DNA from: Morinoia aosen
Taxonomy: Eukaryota; Arthropoda; Malacostraca; Amphipoda; Talitridae
Assembly (NCBI GenBank): GCA_030386875.1
Contig: CM059575.1
Span: forward strand, 19,492,293 to 19,556,292
Direction: 5' to 3'
DNA length: 64,000 nucleotides
The notes below the pieces were generated by a model. That model was not told the DNA's origin, ran no database searches, and saw nothing but the letters and a program-made list of their open reading frames with translations. Positions 13,501 through 24,318 of the stretch are shown one piece after another. The position numbers and the translations under genes are program-made. The first letter of the stretch is position 1, and the number at the start of each line of letters is the position of its first letter.

Positions 13501-13896
13501 AGCAAGTCCTTGTGAATTTATAAAGCATTTCTGTGAGAAAATATGTTTTCACTAAAGATATTAAAAGAGCATTAGCTCAGAGTGCAAAGGAAGGTTGATG
13601 ATGATGCAATTTTCTTATCATTTTTGCGTACATTGGACAATTGATTACAGAATGGTTTTAAATTTATGTAGTTCATTCTTATCATTCATGCTAAGTGTTC
13701 ATACGTCGAGTGCATTTACTGGCATAAGCTTATTGTCATTAAGACTCAAAATGAGCATTCAGAAATCATGGAATTTGTGTTATTGACGAAGCATAAAGAT
13801 CAGAGTAAAAATGTAAGTTTTTACAACACATTTTAACAAAGAAAATTAAAAACAATGGCACCGGAGGAGCAGTTGCGTTGCAACGGCTCCACCGAA
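7546..13896. other. Intergenic DNA between convergent genes, no supported gene
   Basis: Mostly AT-rich DNA between the reductase and the 3' end of the transporter gene. 8040-8200 may be a further relic of the element at 6610-7545. A GC-richer patch at 10780-10960 and another at 13090-13250 have short frames on both strands, but no motif, splice pair or family I recognise. The 3' UTR of the transporter gene should lie just below 13897; I could not place its poly(A) signal. Confidence 0.45.
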
Positions 13897-14042
13897 TCAT
13901 GCTACAGTTTTCCTCATGAGTGTGGTGCACAGCGCCGATTTACCCTGTCTCTGGACCTGCACAGTGCACCACTGCACCGAGAACTGGCGCCGCAGCAGCA
14001 GCACCGCTCTCTGCTGCACCGCCTCCTGGTCGCAGGCTCGGT
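13897..14042 (-). CDS. ZnT-type transporter, terminal exon 8
   Basis: The exon encodes the last 48 residues of the C-terminal domain, counting the codon split by the intron, and ends at TGA (13899-13897). The peptide includes ACDQEAVQQRAVLLLRRQF and QWCTVQVQ, matching the final helix-strand unit of cation diffusion facilitators, where residues like 'VLxxARxLLxxxFxIxxxTVQVE' are typical. The acceptor is GGTTTCTTTGCAG, and the exon begins in phase 1, completing an Asp codon with the final G of exon 7. The protein ends with a Cys-Thr-Thr-rich tail. The overlapping + strand frames at 13855-14111 are shadows. Confidence 0.85.
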
Positions 14043-16129
14043 CTGCAAAGAAACCTCCACTTACGAATGAATTTTGTCAACGTTTGTTCCAATATTTGTC
14101 CGCGTAGTTAAAATCGATATTTTTCGCGTATGTATGTAACATGGAGACAGTAACGGATTAATTATCACCGATAACCGAACGTGAAAGTGATGCTTAATTT
14201 AGTGAAGGATGTCTCCCAATATTTCGTGTCGCCCTCGTAGAATAAAACTTTCCTGATCATAAGTTTAAAATTTTCATAGCTTGCGCAGAAGTGACGCAAA
14301 ATTCTACTGGAAGAGTTCTTCTAAAAAAAATTAAACAGTTGAAACTAGGACTCCATTTTAATAATATGGTTGAAAACACTAACACTTCAAACGCTTACAT
14401 AAAATGCGTGCTTGGGTACGCCAATGTTAATTGTTGACGCAACTCAGCTCGCGTCTGTTTTTTTTTTCTAAGAGCGGAGTAACTGTTAGTGCATAAAAAG
14501 TACCACAAGCACACAAGCTGGTGCAACAGACAGGGACCGCAAATATCGGGAACAAGTACCACAAGCGAGTACCTCAAACAAGTTTCACAACAAGGTACGC
14601 AGGTAAGTATCTCAAGAGGGTGTCACGAACATGTACCACAAACTCTATAAATCCTACAAACAGGTATCACAAACACTATAAATCCTACATACAGGTACCA
14701 CAAACACTATAAATCCTACAAACAGGTACCAGAAACAGATACAACAAAAAGTTACTGCAGATGCCACAAACAGGTACCACAAACACTATAAATCCTATAA
14801 ACAGGTACCACAAACACTGTAAATCCTACAAACAGGTACCACAAACACTACAAATCCTACAAACAGGTACCACAAACACTACAAATCCTACAAACAGTTA
14901 CCAGAAACACTATAAATCCTACAAACAGGCACCACAAACACTATATATCCTACAAACAGGTAACACAAACACTACAAATCCTACAAACAGGTACCAGAAA
15001 CACTATAAATCCTACAAACAGGACCACAAACACTATAAATCCTACATACAGGTACCAAAAACATTATAAATCCTACAAACAGGCACCACAAACACTATAA
15101 ATCCTACAAACAGGTACCAGAAACACTATAAATCCTAGAAACAGGCACCACAAACACTATAAATCCTACAAACAGGCACCACAAACACTATAAATCCTAC
15201 ATACAGGTACCAAAAACTTTATAAATCCTACAAACAGGCACCACAAACACTATAAATCCTACAAACAGGCACCACAAACACTATATATCCCACAAACAGG
15301 CACCACAAACACTATAAATCCTACAAACAGGCACCACAAACACTATAAATCCCACAAACAGGCACCACAAACACTATAAATCCTACAAACAGGCACCACA
15401 AACACTATAAATCCTACAAACAGGCACCACAAACACTATATATCCCACAAACAGGCACCACAAACACTATATATCCTACAAACAGGTAACACAAACACTA
15501 TAAATCCTACAAACAGGCACCACAAACACTATAAATCCTACATACAGGTACCAAAAACATTATAAATCCTACAAACAGGCACCACAAAAACTATAAATCC
15601 TACAAACAGGCACCACAAACACTATATATCCCACAAACAGGCACCACAAACACTATAAATCCTACAAACAGGCACCACAAACACTATAAATCCTACAAAC
15701 AGGTAACACAAACACTATAAATCCTACATACAGGTACCAAAAACATTATAAATCCTACAAACAGGCACCACAAACACTATAAATCCTACAAACAGGCACC
15801 ACAAACACTATATATCCCACAAACAGGCACCACAAACACTATAAATCCTACAAACAGGCACCACAAACACTATAAATCCTACAAACAGGTACCAGAAACA
15901 CTATAAATCCTACATACAGGTACCACAAACATTATAAATCCTACAAACAAGTACCAGAAACAGATGCAACAAAAAGTTACTGCAGATGCCACAAACAGAT
16001 AACACAAACACGTACACACAAGTAAGAGCAAGTACCACTAGCAGGTGCTATAAAAAAGTACCACAAAAAACATAAAGCACGTACCACAAATAATCCTAAG
16101 CAGGTACCACAAGTACCACATGTCAGTAC
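14043..16129 (-). other. Intron 7, mostly a 31-bp minisatellite
   Basis: Intron 7 starts GTACTGAC on the coding strand and ends TTTGCAG. Its first 150 bp contain irregular repeats of TGTGGTACYTG that merge into the regular 31-bp array. The acceptor-proximal 550 bp (14043-14600) is ordinary AT-rich sequence. Confidence 0.8.
14636..15960. repeat. 31-bp minisatellite, about 42 copies
   Basis: The + strand unit has the cores ACCACAAACAC, TATAAATCCTAC and AAACAGG, repeating every 31 bp. Variants (GTACCA, GCACCA, ATATATCCCAC) recur in blocks, showing that multi-unit segments were duplicated. A non-unit insert with AACAAAAAGTTACTGCAGAT occurs both near 14740 and near 15967, so the array is bracketed by two copies of the same flank. 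Confidence 0.95.
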
Positions 16130-16277
16130 CTACGACCAGCTGGACGCAGGAGGCACAGACGGAGAAGTTTAGTGCCCAGACCTGGACGGACTGGACGCGC
16201 TGTACTCCCTGGATACTTTCCAGCTCCGCCTGGACTGCTGAGACGGACACGTGCGCTGGACAGCCTTCCTGCAGCAC
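16130..16277 (-). CDS. ZnT-type transporter, exon 7
   Basis: Encodes VLQEGCPAHVSVSAVQAELE, then SIQGVQRVQSVQVWALNF and a Cys-rich SVCASCVQLVV. This is the link from TM6 into the C-terminal domain: the family's 'LLExxPxxxxxxxLxxxLxxIxGVxxVHDLHVWxL' segment. The His residues of HDLHVW are replaced here (QSVQVW), so the usual C-terminal metal ligand at that site is missing. The acceptor GGCGGTCCAG gives phase 0, directly continuing LLRDTLL of exon 6. The donor after GTCGTAG is GTACTG in phase 1. The 61-105-codon frames on the + strand here are shadows. Confidence 0.9.
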
Positions 16278-19200
16278 CTGGACCGCCCAGCCAAGAGGCG
16301 CGTGGTGATAGAGAAATATCTTGCACAGCATTCACAGGGTGCATAGCACGCCCATTGCTTGCTCGTACATGCTGCACATGTCATTGTATGTATATATGGT
16401 GAGTATGGTGTTCACTTCAAATATGGTGTGCACGGTGCTTTGTAAATATATTGTATACTTATGCATCACACAGTATGCGCAGAATATGGTACGAATTGTG
16501 TGTGATGCATATTTGTATTGTACAGTTCACAGCACTTATTTGGAAGAGATGGTCTGCATGCATCTGATGAACAGTACACAATACATACTGTGCATTGTGC
16601 TCATAATACGCAGTGTACAGTATATGTATATGGCATAGGTACACGGAACGGATTAGGTAAATTACACCTATTTCATTCATTCAATATATTCCATGAATGG
16701 TGACGAACTATGAATTATGAGTGACGAACACTCACAATTGAGGCCACGTGATCACAGGAGAGGTTAGAGTTACAAAGATTTCCAGCCTTCTCTCGGCGAC
16801 TTCTTCAGAGTTTCAGTACAATTTGAATAATTTAAACATAGTTTCCTCACTTTACATTCACTGAGAATGAATTCCGTCTTTTACAAGTGTAACGTTATCT
16901 TGCTAATCACGCTAATGAAGGTGTCGGGTTCAATCTATGTGTAAAATTTGAATATCGTAAAGTTTAAGCAAAAACTTTTTGTTCTCATTTTCGTTCGTCA
17001 AGCGTAAAACCGAAAGATTAAACTCTGTTTTCTGCCTGGTGGCCTCGTGTGGTGTGAGGAATAGTCATTCACGTTTGCAATTGTGATCATGAAAGAAGAA
17101 ATAATACTTGCGCCCATTTTCATACATCTTCTGTGGGGAAGTGATGGATTATAACTCAAATTAATTTCTGTGAGCTTGTGTAAGATTATTTACGATAACC
17201 GAATGTTACCCAGTTCTGCAATCGTTCAGTTTACCTTACGCTGCACATAAAAGCCTTGTTTGCAGTCACTCCACCGGTTTTCTTGCTGTCGCTATAGCTA
17301 ATACTTTCTCTCTCAGACTCAAAAACTATGATAAAAATCGGCAAAATTAAGGTCTGATCCATATTGAATATGAAAATGGCCTAGAAAATTCAGTGTGAAT
17401 TTTCCTCTCGAAAGCTTCGATAAAAATAGATGCGGAACTGCTATCTAATTCACGCTGTCTCAAAGCTTTGCTCGTCCAAGCACATTCTCCATTCTATTTT
17501 AGCACACCACCTCGTCCAAGCATATTCTCCATTTTATTTTGGCACACCACCTCGTCCAAGCATATTCTCCATTCTATTTTGGCACACCACCTCGTCCAAG
17601 CATATTCTCCATTCTATTTTAGCACACCTCCTCGTCCAAGCATATTCTCCATTTTATTTTAGCACACCACCTCGTCCAAGCATATTCTCCATTTTATTTT
17701 GGCACACCACCTCGTCCAAGCATATTCTCCATTCTATTTTGGCACACCACCTCGTCCAAGCATATTCTCCATTTTATTTTGGCATACCACCTCGTCCAAG
17801 CATATTCTCCATTTTATTTTGGCACACCACCTCGTCCAAGCATATTCTCCATTCTATTTTGGCACACCACCTCGTCCAAGCATATTCTCCATTCTATTTT
17901 AGCACACCTCCTCGTCCAAGCATATTCTCCATTCTATTTTAGCACACCACCTCGTCCAAGCATATTCTCCATTCTATTTTAGCACACCTCCTCGTCCAAG
18001 CATATTCTCCATTCTATTTTAGCACACCTCCTCGTCCAAGCATATTCTCCATTCTATTTTAGCACACCACCTCGTCCAAGCATATTCTCCATTCTATTTT
18101 AGCACACCACCTCGTCCAAGCATATTCTCCATTCTATTTTAGCACACCACCTCGTCCAAGCATATTCTCCATTCTATTTTAGCACACCACCTCGTCCAAG
18201 CATATTCTCCATTCTATTTTAGCACACCACCTCGTCCAAGCATATTCTCCATTCTATTTTAGCACACCTCCTCGTCCAAGCATATTCTCAATTCTATTTT
18301 GGCACACCACCTCGTCCTAGCACATTCTCCATTCTATTTTAGCACACCACCTAGTCCAAGCACATTCTCCATTCTACTTTAGCACACCACCTTGTCCAAG
18401 CACATTCTCCATTCTATTTTAGCACACCACCTCGTCCAAGCACATTCTCCATTCTATTTTAGCACAACACCTCGTCCAAGCATATTCTCAATTCTATTTT
18501 GACACACCACCTCGAACAAACACATTCTCCATTCTATTTTGGCACACCACCTCGTCCAAACACATTCTCCATTCTATTTTGGCACACCAGCTCGTCCAAA
18601 CACATTCTCCATTCTATTTTGGCACACTACCTCGTCCAAGCACATCCTCCATTCTATTTTGGCACACCACCTCGTCCAAGCACATCCTCCATTCTATTTT
18701 GGCACACCACCTCGTCCAAGCACATTCTCCATTCTATTTTGGCACACCACCTCATCCAAGCATATTCTCCATTCTATTTTGGCACACCACCTCATCCAAG
18801 CATATTCTCCATTCCATTTTGGCACACCACCTCATCCAAGCATATTCTCCATTCTATTTTGGTACACCACTTCATCCAAGCATATTCTCCATTCTATTTT
18901 GGCACACCACCTCATCCAAGCATATTCTCCATTCTATTTTGCCATACCACCTCGTCCAAGCATATTCTCCATTCTATTTTGGCACACCCCCTCGTCCAAG
19001 CATATTCTCCATTCCATTTTGGCACACCACCTCATCCAAGCATATTCTCCATTTTATTTTGGCACACTACCTCGTTAAAACACATTCTCCATTCTATTTT
19101 AGCACACCACCTCGTCCAAACACATTCTCCATTCTATTTTAGCACACCACCTCGTCCAAGCACATTCTCCATCCTATTTTAGCACACCACCTAGTCCAAG

Positions 19201-19685
19201 CACATTCTCCGTTCTATTTTAGCACACCACCTCGTCCAAGCACATTCTCCATTCTATTTTAGCACACCACCTCGTCCAAGCACATTCTCCATTCTATTTT
19301 AGCACACCACCTCGTCCAAGCACATTCTCCATTCTATTTTAGCACACCACCTCGTCCAAGTACATTCTCCATTCTATTTTAGCACACCACCTCGTCCAAG
19401 CACATTCTCCATTCTATTTTAGCACACCACCTCGTCTAAGCACATTCTCCATTCAATTTTAGCATACCACCTCGTCCAAGCACATTCTCCATTCTATTTT
19501 AGCATACCACCTTGTCCAAGCACATTCTCCATTCAATTTTAGCACACCACCTCGTCCAAGCACATTCTCCATTCTATTTTAGCACACCACCTCGTCCAAG
19601 CACATTCTCCATTCTATTTTAGCATTCCACCTCGTCCAAGCACATTCTCCATTTTATCATAATTTATCACTTCACACCCACTCAC
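16278..19685 (-). other. Intron 6, largely a 40-bp minisatellite
   Basis: The donor is GTGAGT immediately after ...ACGCTGCTG, and the acceptor is GGTCCAG. The array fills the donor half. The acceptor half (16278-17470) is AT-rich, with a stretch at 16380-16640 rich in ATATGTATA and TGCATAC-like words but no clear repeat unit. Confidence 0.8.
17471..19657. repeat. 40-bp minisatellite, 55 units in strict register
   Basis: The + strand unit begins CTCGTCCAAGC and ends TTTTRGCACACCAC. Units start exactly every 40 bases from 17471 to 19631 without a single insertion or deletion. Substitutions are blockwise: CATATTCTCC dominates the left half and parts of the middle, CACATTCTCC the right, TTTTAGC versus TTTTGGC likewise. 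Open frames reported across it in three frames are repeat artefacts. On the coding strand a diverged first unit abuts the intron 6 donor. Confidence 0.97.
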
Positions 19686-19778
19686 CAGCAGCGTGTCCCT
19701 CAGCAGAGGCAGAGTGCAGGCAACCACAGCCCCCCCGCCGAGGATGGTCAGTACTGGGTCTAGCAGCTTCCAGGCCGG
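19686..19778 (-). CDS. ZnT-type transporter, exon 6 (TM6)
   Basis: Encodes 31 residues, PAWKLLDPVLTIL, then GGGAVVACTLPLLRDTLL. This is TM6 with its preceding short linker. The (K/E)xxDP(V/I)LT entry and the PLLxxTLxL exit are diagnostic of the cation diffusion facilitator family. The acceptor is CTCCTTACAG and the exon is phase 0 at both ends. The donor is a full-consensus GTGAGT. Base composition is much GC-richer than the surrounding intron, typical of exons in this window. Confidence 0.92.
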
Positions 19779-20912
19779 CTGTAAGGAGCATACATTGGAC
19801 CGATCTCCTTTTATTTCTTATTGAGGAGTTATAGTTTGCGATACGTTGTAGGATTATCATTATAAATTAAAAATTCTTATCAAAATTCATTTATATTGAT
19901 AAATTGCTCATTAAACAGTAAAAAGTACATGGGGAAATAGAGATGCTGAAACTTCAAAACTAGGCCGGATTTTCAGACAATTCCAATTGTTGCAGAGGGT
20001 TAGCGGGCAGCAAAATTTGTCTGTTGGCTTTATTTTTCATGCAAAAATCATCAAGTTTGAGTTTTTTCTACTGAAATTCGATCGCTGATTTCTGGCAACC
20101 TTTCATGGTAGCCAGCTGCTTTGTGTTCCAATTTTGGCACCTGAGCGTCATTTGCCTCATTGAGGCATCAGTAAATGCGGCCATAATTCCAGAAGGGAGA
20201 GCCTCTGTAACCGCATGCATACTCATATGATACAACACAATCCTTCTCCAGAACTAGAGAGATTTAAAACGTTTGGGAGTTTTATTTACAACAAGCACGT
20301 ATTTCATATCAGGTATGATGCTGCAATAAACTTAGTATTTACCTATGAACAATATTAGCATTGTGGGCCAAATAAGGTACGAAGCTTTGATGTAACCCTT
20401 ACACGAGAGAAACAAATCGCGTGGGTGAGAACAGGCAATAGTTTAGTGGATTTTTAAGATTATATAAGCATGGAAAAAGGAACACGCATTTAAATTGAAA
20501 AATGCTTAGTTTGACAGTTTACTTGATGCCTATTTTATCACATTTTTAAATACGGGTAGCTCTGCAGGTGAAGTTTTCATCAACATCACGTTGCTAAGTA
20601 TTCGTTTCATAAGCCAATGCATTTTCAAATCTTCCGTATACGAGCAGATTTCGAGAATATTTGCTGCGCATTTGCAAACTATTCCTAAACAGGAAAAGAC
20701 GTCACTCGATGTCGCTTGTGCTATCTTACCCCACCACCACCACACCGAATTGCACCATCTCACAGCCTCATCATTATTCCACCACACCGCAACAACTCAC
20801 CAGCGCACTTCACTACAACACCTCACTACCACCATTCCTCCACAACAAAACATCACCACAGCAGACTACCAAGCCATTACTCCACTACCTCCCTCTACAC
20901 CACCCCATTCAC
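19779..20912 (-). other. Intron 5 with GT-rich donor-side sequence
   Basis: The intron starts GTGAATGG on the coding strand and ends CCTTACAG. Its first 190 bp (20912-20720) are strikingly G/T-rich, with many GGTGGTG and GTGGTGTAG-like words. These look like a decayed short-unit repeat and not a regular array. The remainder is AT-rich and featureless to me. Confidence 0.7.
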
Positions 20913-21174
20913 CTGCACCCTGATGACGAAAGCAGACACCAGCACGCACGCCGCCATGACGGCATCCCCGTACACGTGCAGGCGTGCGACACGCGCGAGG
21001 AAGGCAGGGTGCGACGCAACGCGCGTGCTCTCCAGGAAGGGCGTCGTCTGGTCAGAGACTTCCAAGTGGGACTTGCTGTTGGACTGCGAGTGTAGGGAGT
21101 TGCTGTAGGACTGCGAGTGTGGGGACTTGGTGCAGTTCAAGTCCCCGACGTTGCCTCGGAGAATTAGGACAATC
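20913..21174 (-). CDS. ZnT-type transporter, exon 5 (end of TM4, loop, TM5)
   Basis: The exon begins with one base of a split Ala codon, then IVLILRGN (end of TM4). A Ser/His/Asn-rich loop follows (SPHSQSYSNSLHSQSNSKSH), where other ZnT proteins carry a His-rich zinc-sensing loop. Then ARVARLHVYGDAVMAACVLV and SAFVIRVQ form TM5. HVYGD supplies the second HxxxD pair of the transport site. The acceptor CTGCCTCACAG gives exactly the phase required by exon 4, and the donor CAG/GTGAAT is phase 0. Overlapping + strand frames (20591-21301) are shadows. Confidence 0.9.
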
Positions 21175-21625
21175 CTGTGAGGCAGTAGAATTCGTACTTC
21201 ATGTCGTCGGTAATATTATTACCGACATTTATGTTATTAGCAATTTTTCAACATCAGTTTTGGCCACAAATGCTCAAAAATTCCCGAGAACCATAAAATA
21301 AGGTATTGTTTTGTATGACTATTATGACTTACATTAGGTCAGATGTCTTCTAAATGAAAAAGATATTGTCAGCGAATAATGCAAAGGCTTTCGCTGAAAA
21401 ACAATGAGCATGGAATGAGCTGACTAAATTTTTACGCATCTTATCCCGAAGTTTGTTTTCTCAAGCTGCTCTCTATTTTGACCAGACTCTTATGTGACAG
21501 AGGTAACCCAGTAAAAGTTGCGGAGCCCATCGGACTAATATAACCGAAAAGTGGTCAGAGAGCGCGACTGGGCTAGCCTGTGTTACGGCAGCTGCAGGAA
21601 TGTTCCGGTTCATGCAGGGTCGTTA

Positions 21626-21805
21626 AGTATAGTATACTATAGTATAGTATAGTATAGTATAGTATAGTATAGTATAGTATAGTATAGTATAGTATAGTAT
21701 AGTATAGTATAGTATAGTATAGTATAGTATAGTATAGTATAGTATAGTATAGTACAGTATAGTATAGTATAGTATAGTATAGTAGAGTATAGTATAGTAT
21801 AGTAT
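21626..21805. repeat. AGTAT pentanucleotide microsatellite, 36 copies
   Basis: An almost uninterrupted (AGTAT)n tract, with three single-base variants (TATAC near 21636, ACAGT near 21753, AGAGT near 21783). It lies about 450 bp before the exon 5 acceptor, in intron 4. Tyr/Leu/Ile-repeat reading frames over it are artefacts. Confidence 0.98.
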
Positions 21806-23329
21806 TGGAATTAAGTTGCAGCTCCGATTCCACTGCAAAAATGCTTTCACAGCGGAAAGAAAAGGAACAATTTAATATGGATTATGGAAAGTATAGAATC
21901 TTTGCATGAGGTAATCTCATACAGGATACCATGCGCAAAGAAACTGAACATTATGACGGAAGAAGAAGAAAAGAAAAAGAAGTGATAGTGAAGAAGACAT
22001 GAACATTGAAAGAAGCAATGTGAGCGTTAAAAATAGAAGTCCCAAGGGCTTATCTATTCATAGAATGGTAACCTACAGTAAGTATTGGTTCATAGATCAC
22101 CTCATCCAGTGTAGGAATTCGAGGTTGAAATTAATGCAGTTATTGCCATTGACATTTAGCCGATCAATAATTTTCTAATTAGTACGATTAAATTAGAATT
22201 AACGTTTTTTCGTTGTTGTTTCAATGACCAGCTCAGCAATAAAGTTGTTACAACGAATAGCATTTATATAATTATAAAATGAACACTAACAAAGACGCTG
22301 AATGCAGCGCACTTTTACCGGGCAGTAACTAATCAAAACGACGTTAGCTTTTGCTGACTCAATTAAACTTTGTTTTGTTCGCATATAATTTGATGTCACT
22401 CATTCTCGGTGAGCTTCATCGGCGTGACAAACGGCGTGGAGGCCGGAGTCTACAAACTGAAGCGCTGAGCGCTACTTCTGCCGGGCGGAAAGGTAGCAGA
22501 AAACGAAATGTTTTCCAGAAAATTCCGTCACTTGTGTTATCATAAGGCATTCGAAAAATGGTAAATGTGCAAATTAACATCAGCTATTCCCGAATTACTT
22601 AAAACTTTAAAAGCACATTCGTACAATAAAATTTGTGGCCCTTGCATGACCCGAAGGAAAGTACCTAGCACTGGCCGCTGAAGTTCTGATTGCAGTTAGA
22701 TAATTCTCTGCGATTGTAGAGCTCACTGTTATAATACACTCAAACTTGAAAGAGCTAATTCAATCACACACACACGAGCATCAAGCTGAAATCGCATAAG
22801 GAATCATTCCTTTTTTATCCATCCAGTTAGGCATGCTCAAAAAAAACACATTTTATAAACTTTAAAATTCATATATATGAATATGAAAGGTTCTAGTGTT
22901 TCAATAGCTAATGTGCCGCTCAAGGTGGCTCTTAAAACTCAGAATGAATAACTTTTCTCGGATAATGGAACCTCCCGCGGCCACAAATCCAATTAAAGTA
23001 ACACAGGACTCCCCTTCCTGTAAGTTCCAAGTCCTAGTAGAAATTCGATTCCTGGAGTGCATGATCAACGGCAACTGTCGTGTCACTACTGTCAGGTGAG
23101 ACAGGCTGAATTTTCTTGGTAAGATCAATTGTTAGAGTTTTTCTAAAACTTCAGCGCAAATTTTCATATTTTACACTGATGGTCTGATTCATTGAAAAGA
23201 CGCACTCATTATTTTTCCTTCGCACACAATTGCCAGTAACGCCAGTTATTTTTCACAACACTGCATTCTGGAATTTTTATTTGGTCTCTTTAGGTCATAT
23301 GGTACTATTGCATTTGATCTACCGGTACT

Positions 23330-24161
23330 CAGATCCTTCACGCAAGATAACCAGCGAATGTGCCGGTCCCCAGATCACTCACGCAAGATAACCAACGATT
23401 GTCCCGGTCCCCAGATCACTCACGCAAGATAACCAGCGATTGTCCCGGTCCCCAGATCACTCACGCAAGATAACCAGCGAATGTGCCGGTCCCCAGATCA
23501 CTCACGCAAGATAACCAGCGATTGTCCCGGTCCCCAGATCACTCACGCAAGATAACCAGCGAATGTGCCAGCCCCCAGATCACTCACGCAAGATAACCAG
23601 CGATTGTCCCGGTCCCCAGATCACTCACGCAAGATAACCAGCGAATGTGCCGGTCCCCAGATCACTCACGCAAGATAACCAGCAAATGTGCCGGTCCCCA
23701 GATCACTCACGCAAGATAACCAGCGATTGTCCCGGTCCCCAGATCACTTACGCAAGATAACCAGCGAATGTGCCGGTCCCCAGATCACTCACGCAAGATA
23801 ACCAGCGAACGTGCCGGTCCCCAGATCACTCACGCAAGATAACCAGCAAATGTGCCGGTCCCCAGATCACTCACGCAAGATAACCAGCGATTGTCCCGGT
23901 CCCCAGATCACTTACGCAAGATAACCAGCGAATGTGCCGGTCCCCAGATCACTCACGCAAGATAACCATCGAATGTGCCGGTCTCCAGATCACTCACGCA
24001 AGATAACCAGCGAATGTGCCGGTCCCCAGATCACTCACGCAAGATAACCAGCGAATGTGCCGGTCCCCAGATCACTCACGAAAGATAACCAGCGAATGTG
24101 CCGGTCCCCAGATCACTCACGCAAGATAACCAGCGAATGTGCCGGTCCCCAGATCACTCAC
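23330..24161. repeat. 41-bp minisatellite containing the exon 4 splice donor, 21 junction copies
   Basis: The word CGCAAGATAACC recurs exactly every 41 bp from 23341 to 24161, twenty steps with no indel. The last copy is the real exon 4/intron 4 junction: on the coding strand each unit reads GGTTATCTTGC followed by GTGAGTGATCTGGGG. Donor hexamers in the 21 copies are GTGAGT (18), GTAAGT (2, near 23750 and 23914) and GTGAAG (1, the most distal). A four-unit block (23669-23792) is repeated at 23833-23956, marking a 164-bp segmental duplication. Confidence 0.96.
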
Positions 24162-24318
24162 GCAAGATAACCAGCGAAGCCGAGCAGAGCGGAGACGATC
24201 ATGAGGTCAGGATCGAGCTGCGCATATTGCAGACTCGCAACTCGAACAGCAGACTCGTACACGAGCATGGCTGTCACGACCCACATCAGCTGCAGCGTCG
24301 CCAGGCAGCCCACCACTT
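24162..24318 (-). CDS. ZnT-type transporter, exon 4 (TM3-TM4)
   Basis: Encodes EVVGCLATLQLMWVVTAMLV, YESAVRVASLQYAQLDPDLM and IVSALLGFAGYLA. The exon starts in phase 1 after YTFGYLRA of exon 3, restoring the family hallmark (F/Y)G(Y/W)xRAEV(x)G. TM3 is followed by a short connector and TM4. The acceptor is GAATCTGGATGCAG, weak in pyrimidines. The donor is GTGAGT in phase 2, matched by exon 5. The last 17 exon bases are the part copied into the adjoining 41-bp minisatellite. The + strand frame at 24098-24427 is a shadow. Confidence 0.92.

Larger units (their letters stand above)
21175..24161 (-). other. Intron 4
   Basis: The donor-side 820 bp is a 41-bp minisatellite made of copies of the exon 4/intron 4 junction. 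The acceptor side holds a pentanucleotide microsatellite. The 21806-23330 middle is AT-rich with no supported feature. Confidence 0.8.

Noticed and set aside
17430..19182. Several overlapping frames repeating FSILFWHTTSSKHILHS
   Set aside because: All three + strand frames of the 40-bp array are open; no coding signal.
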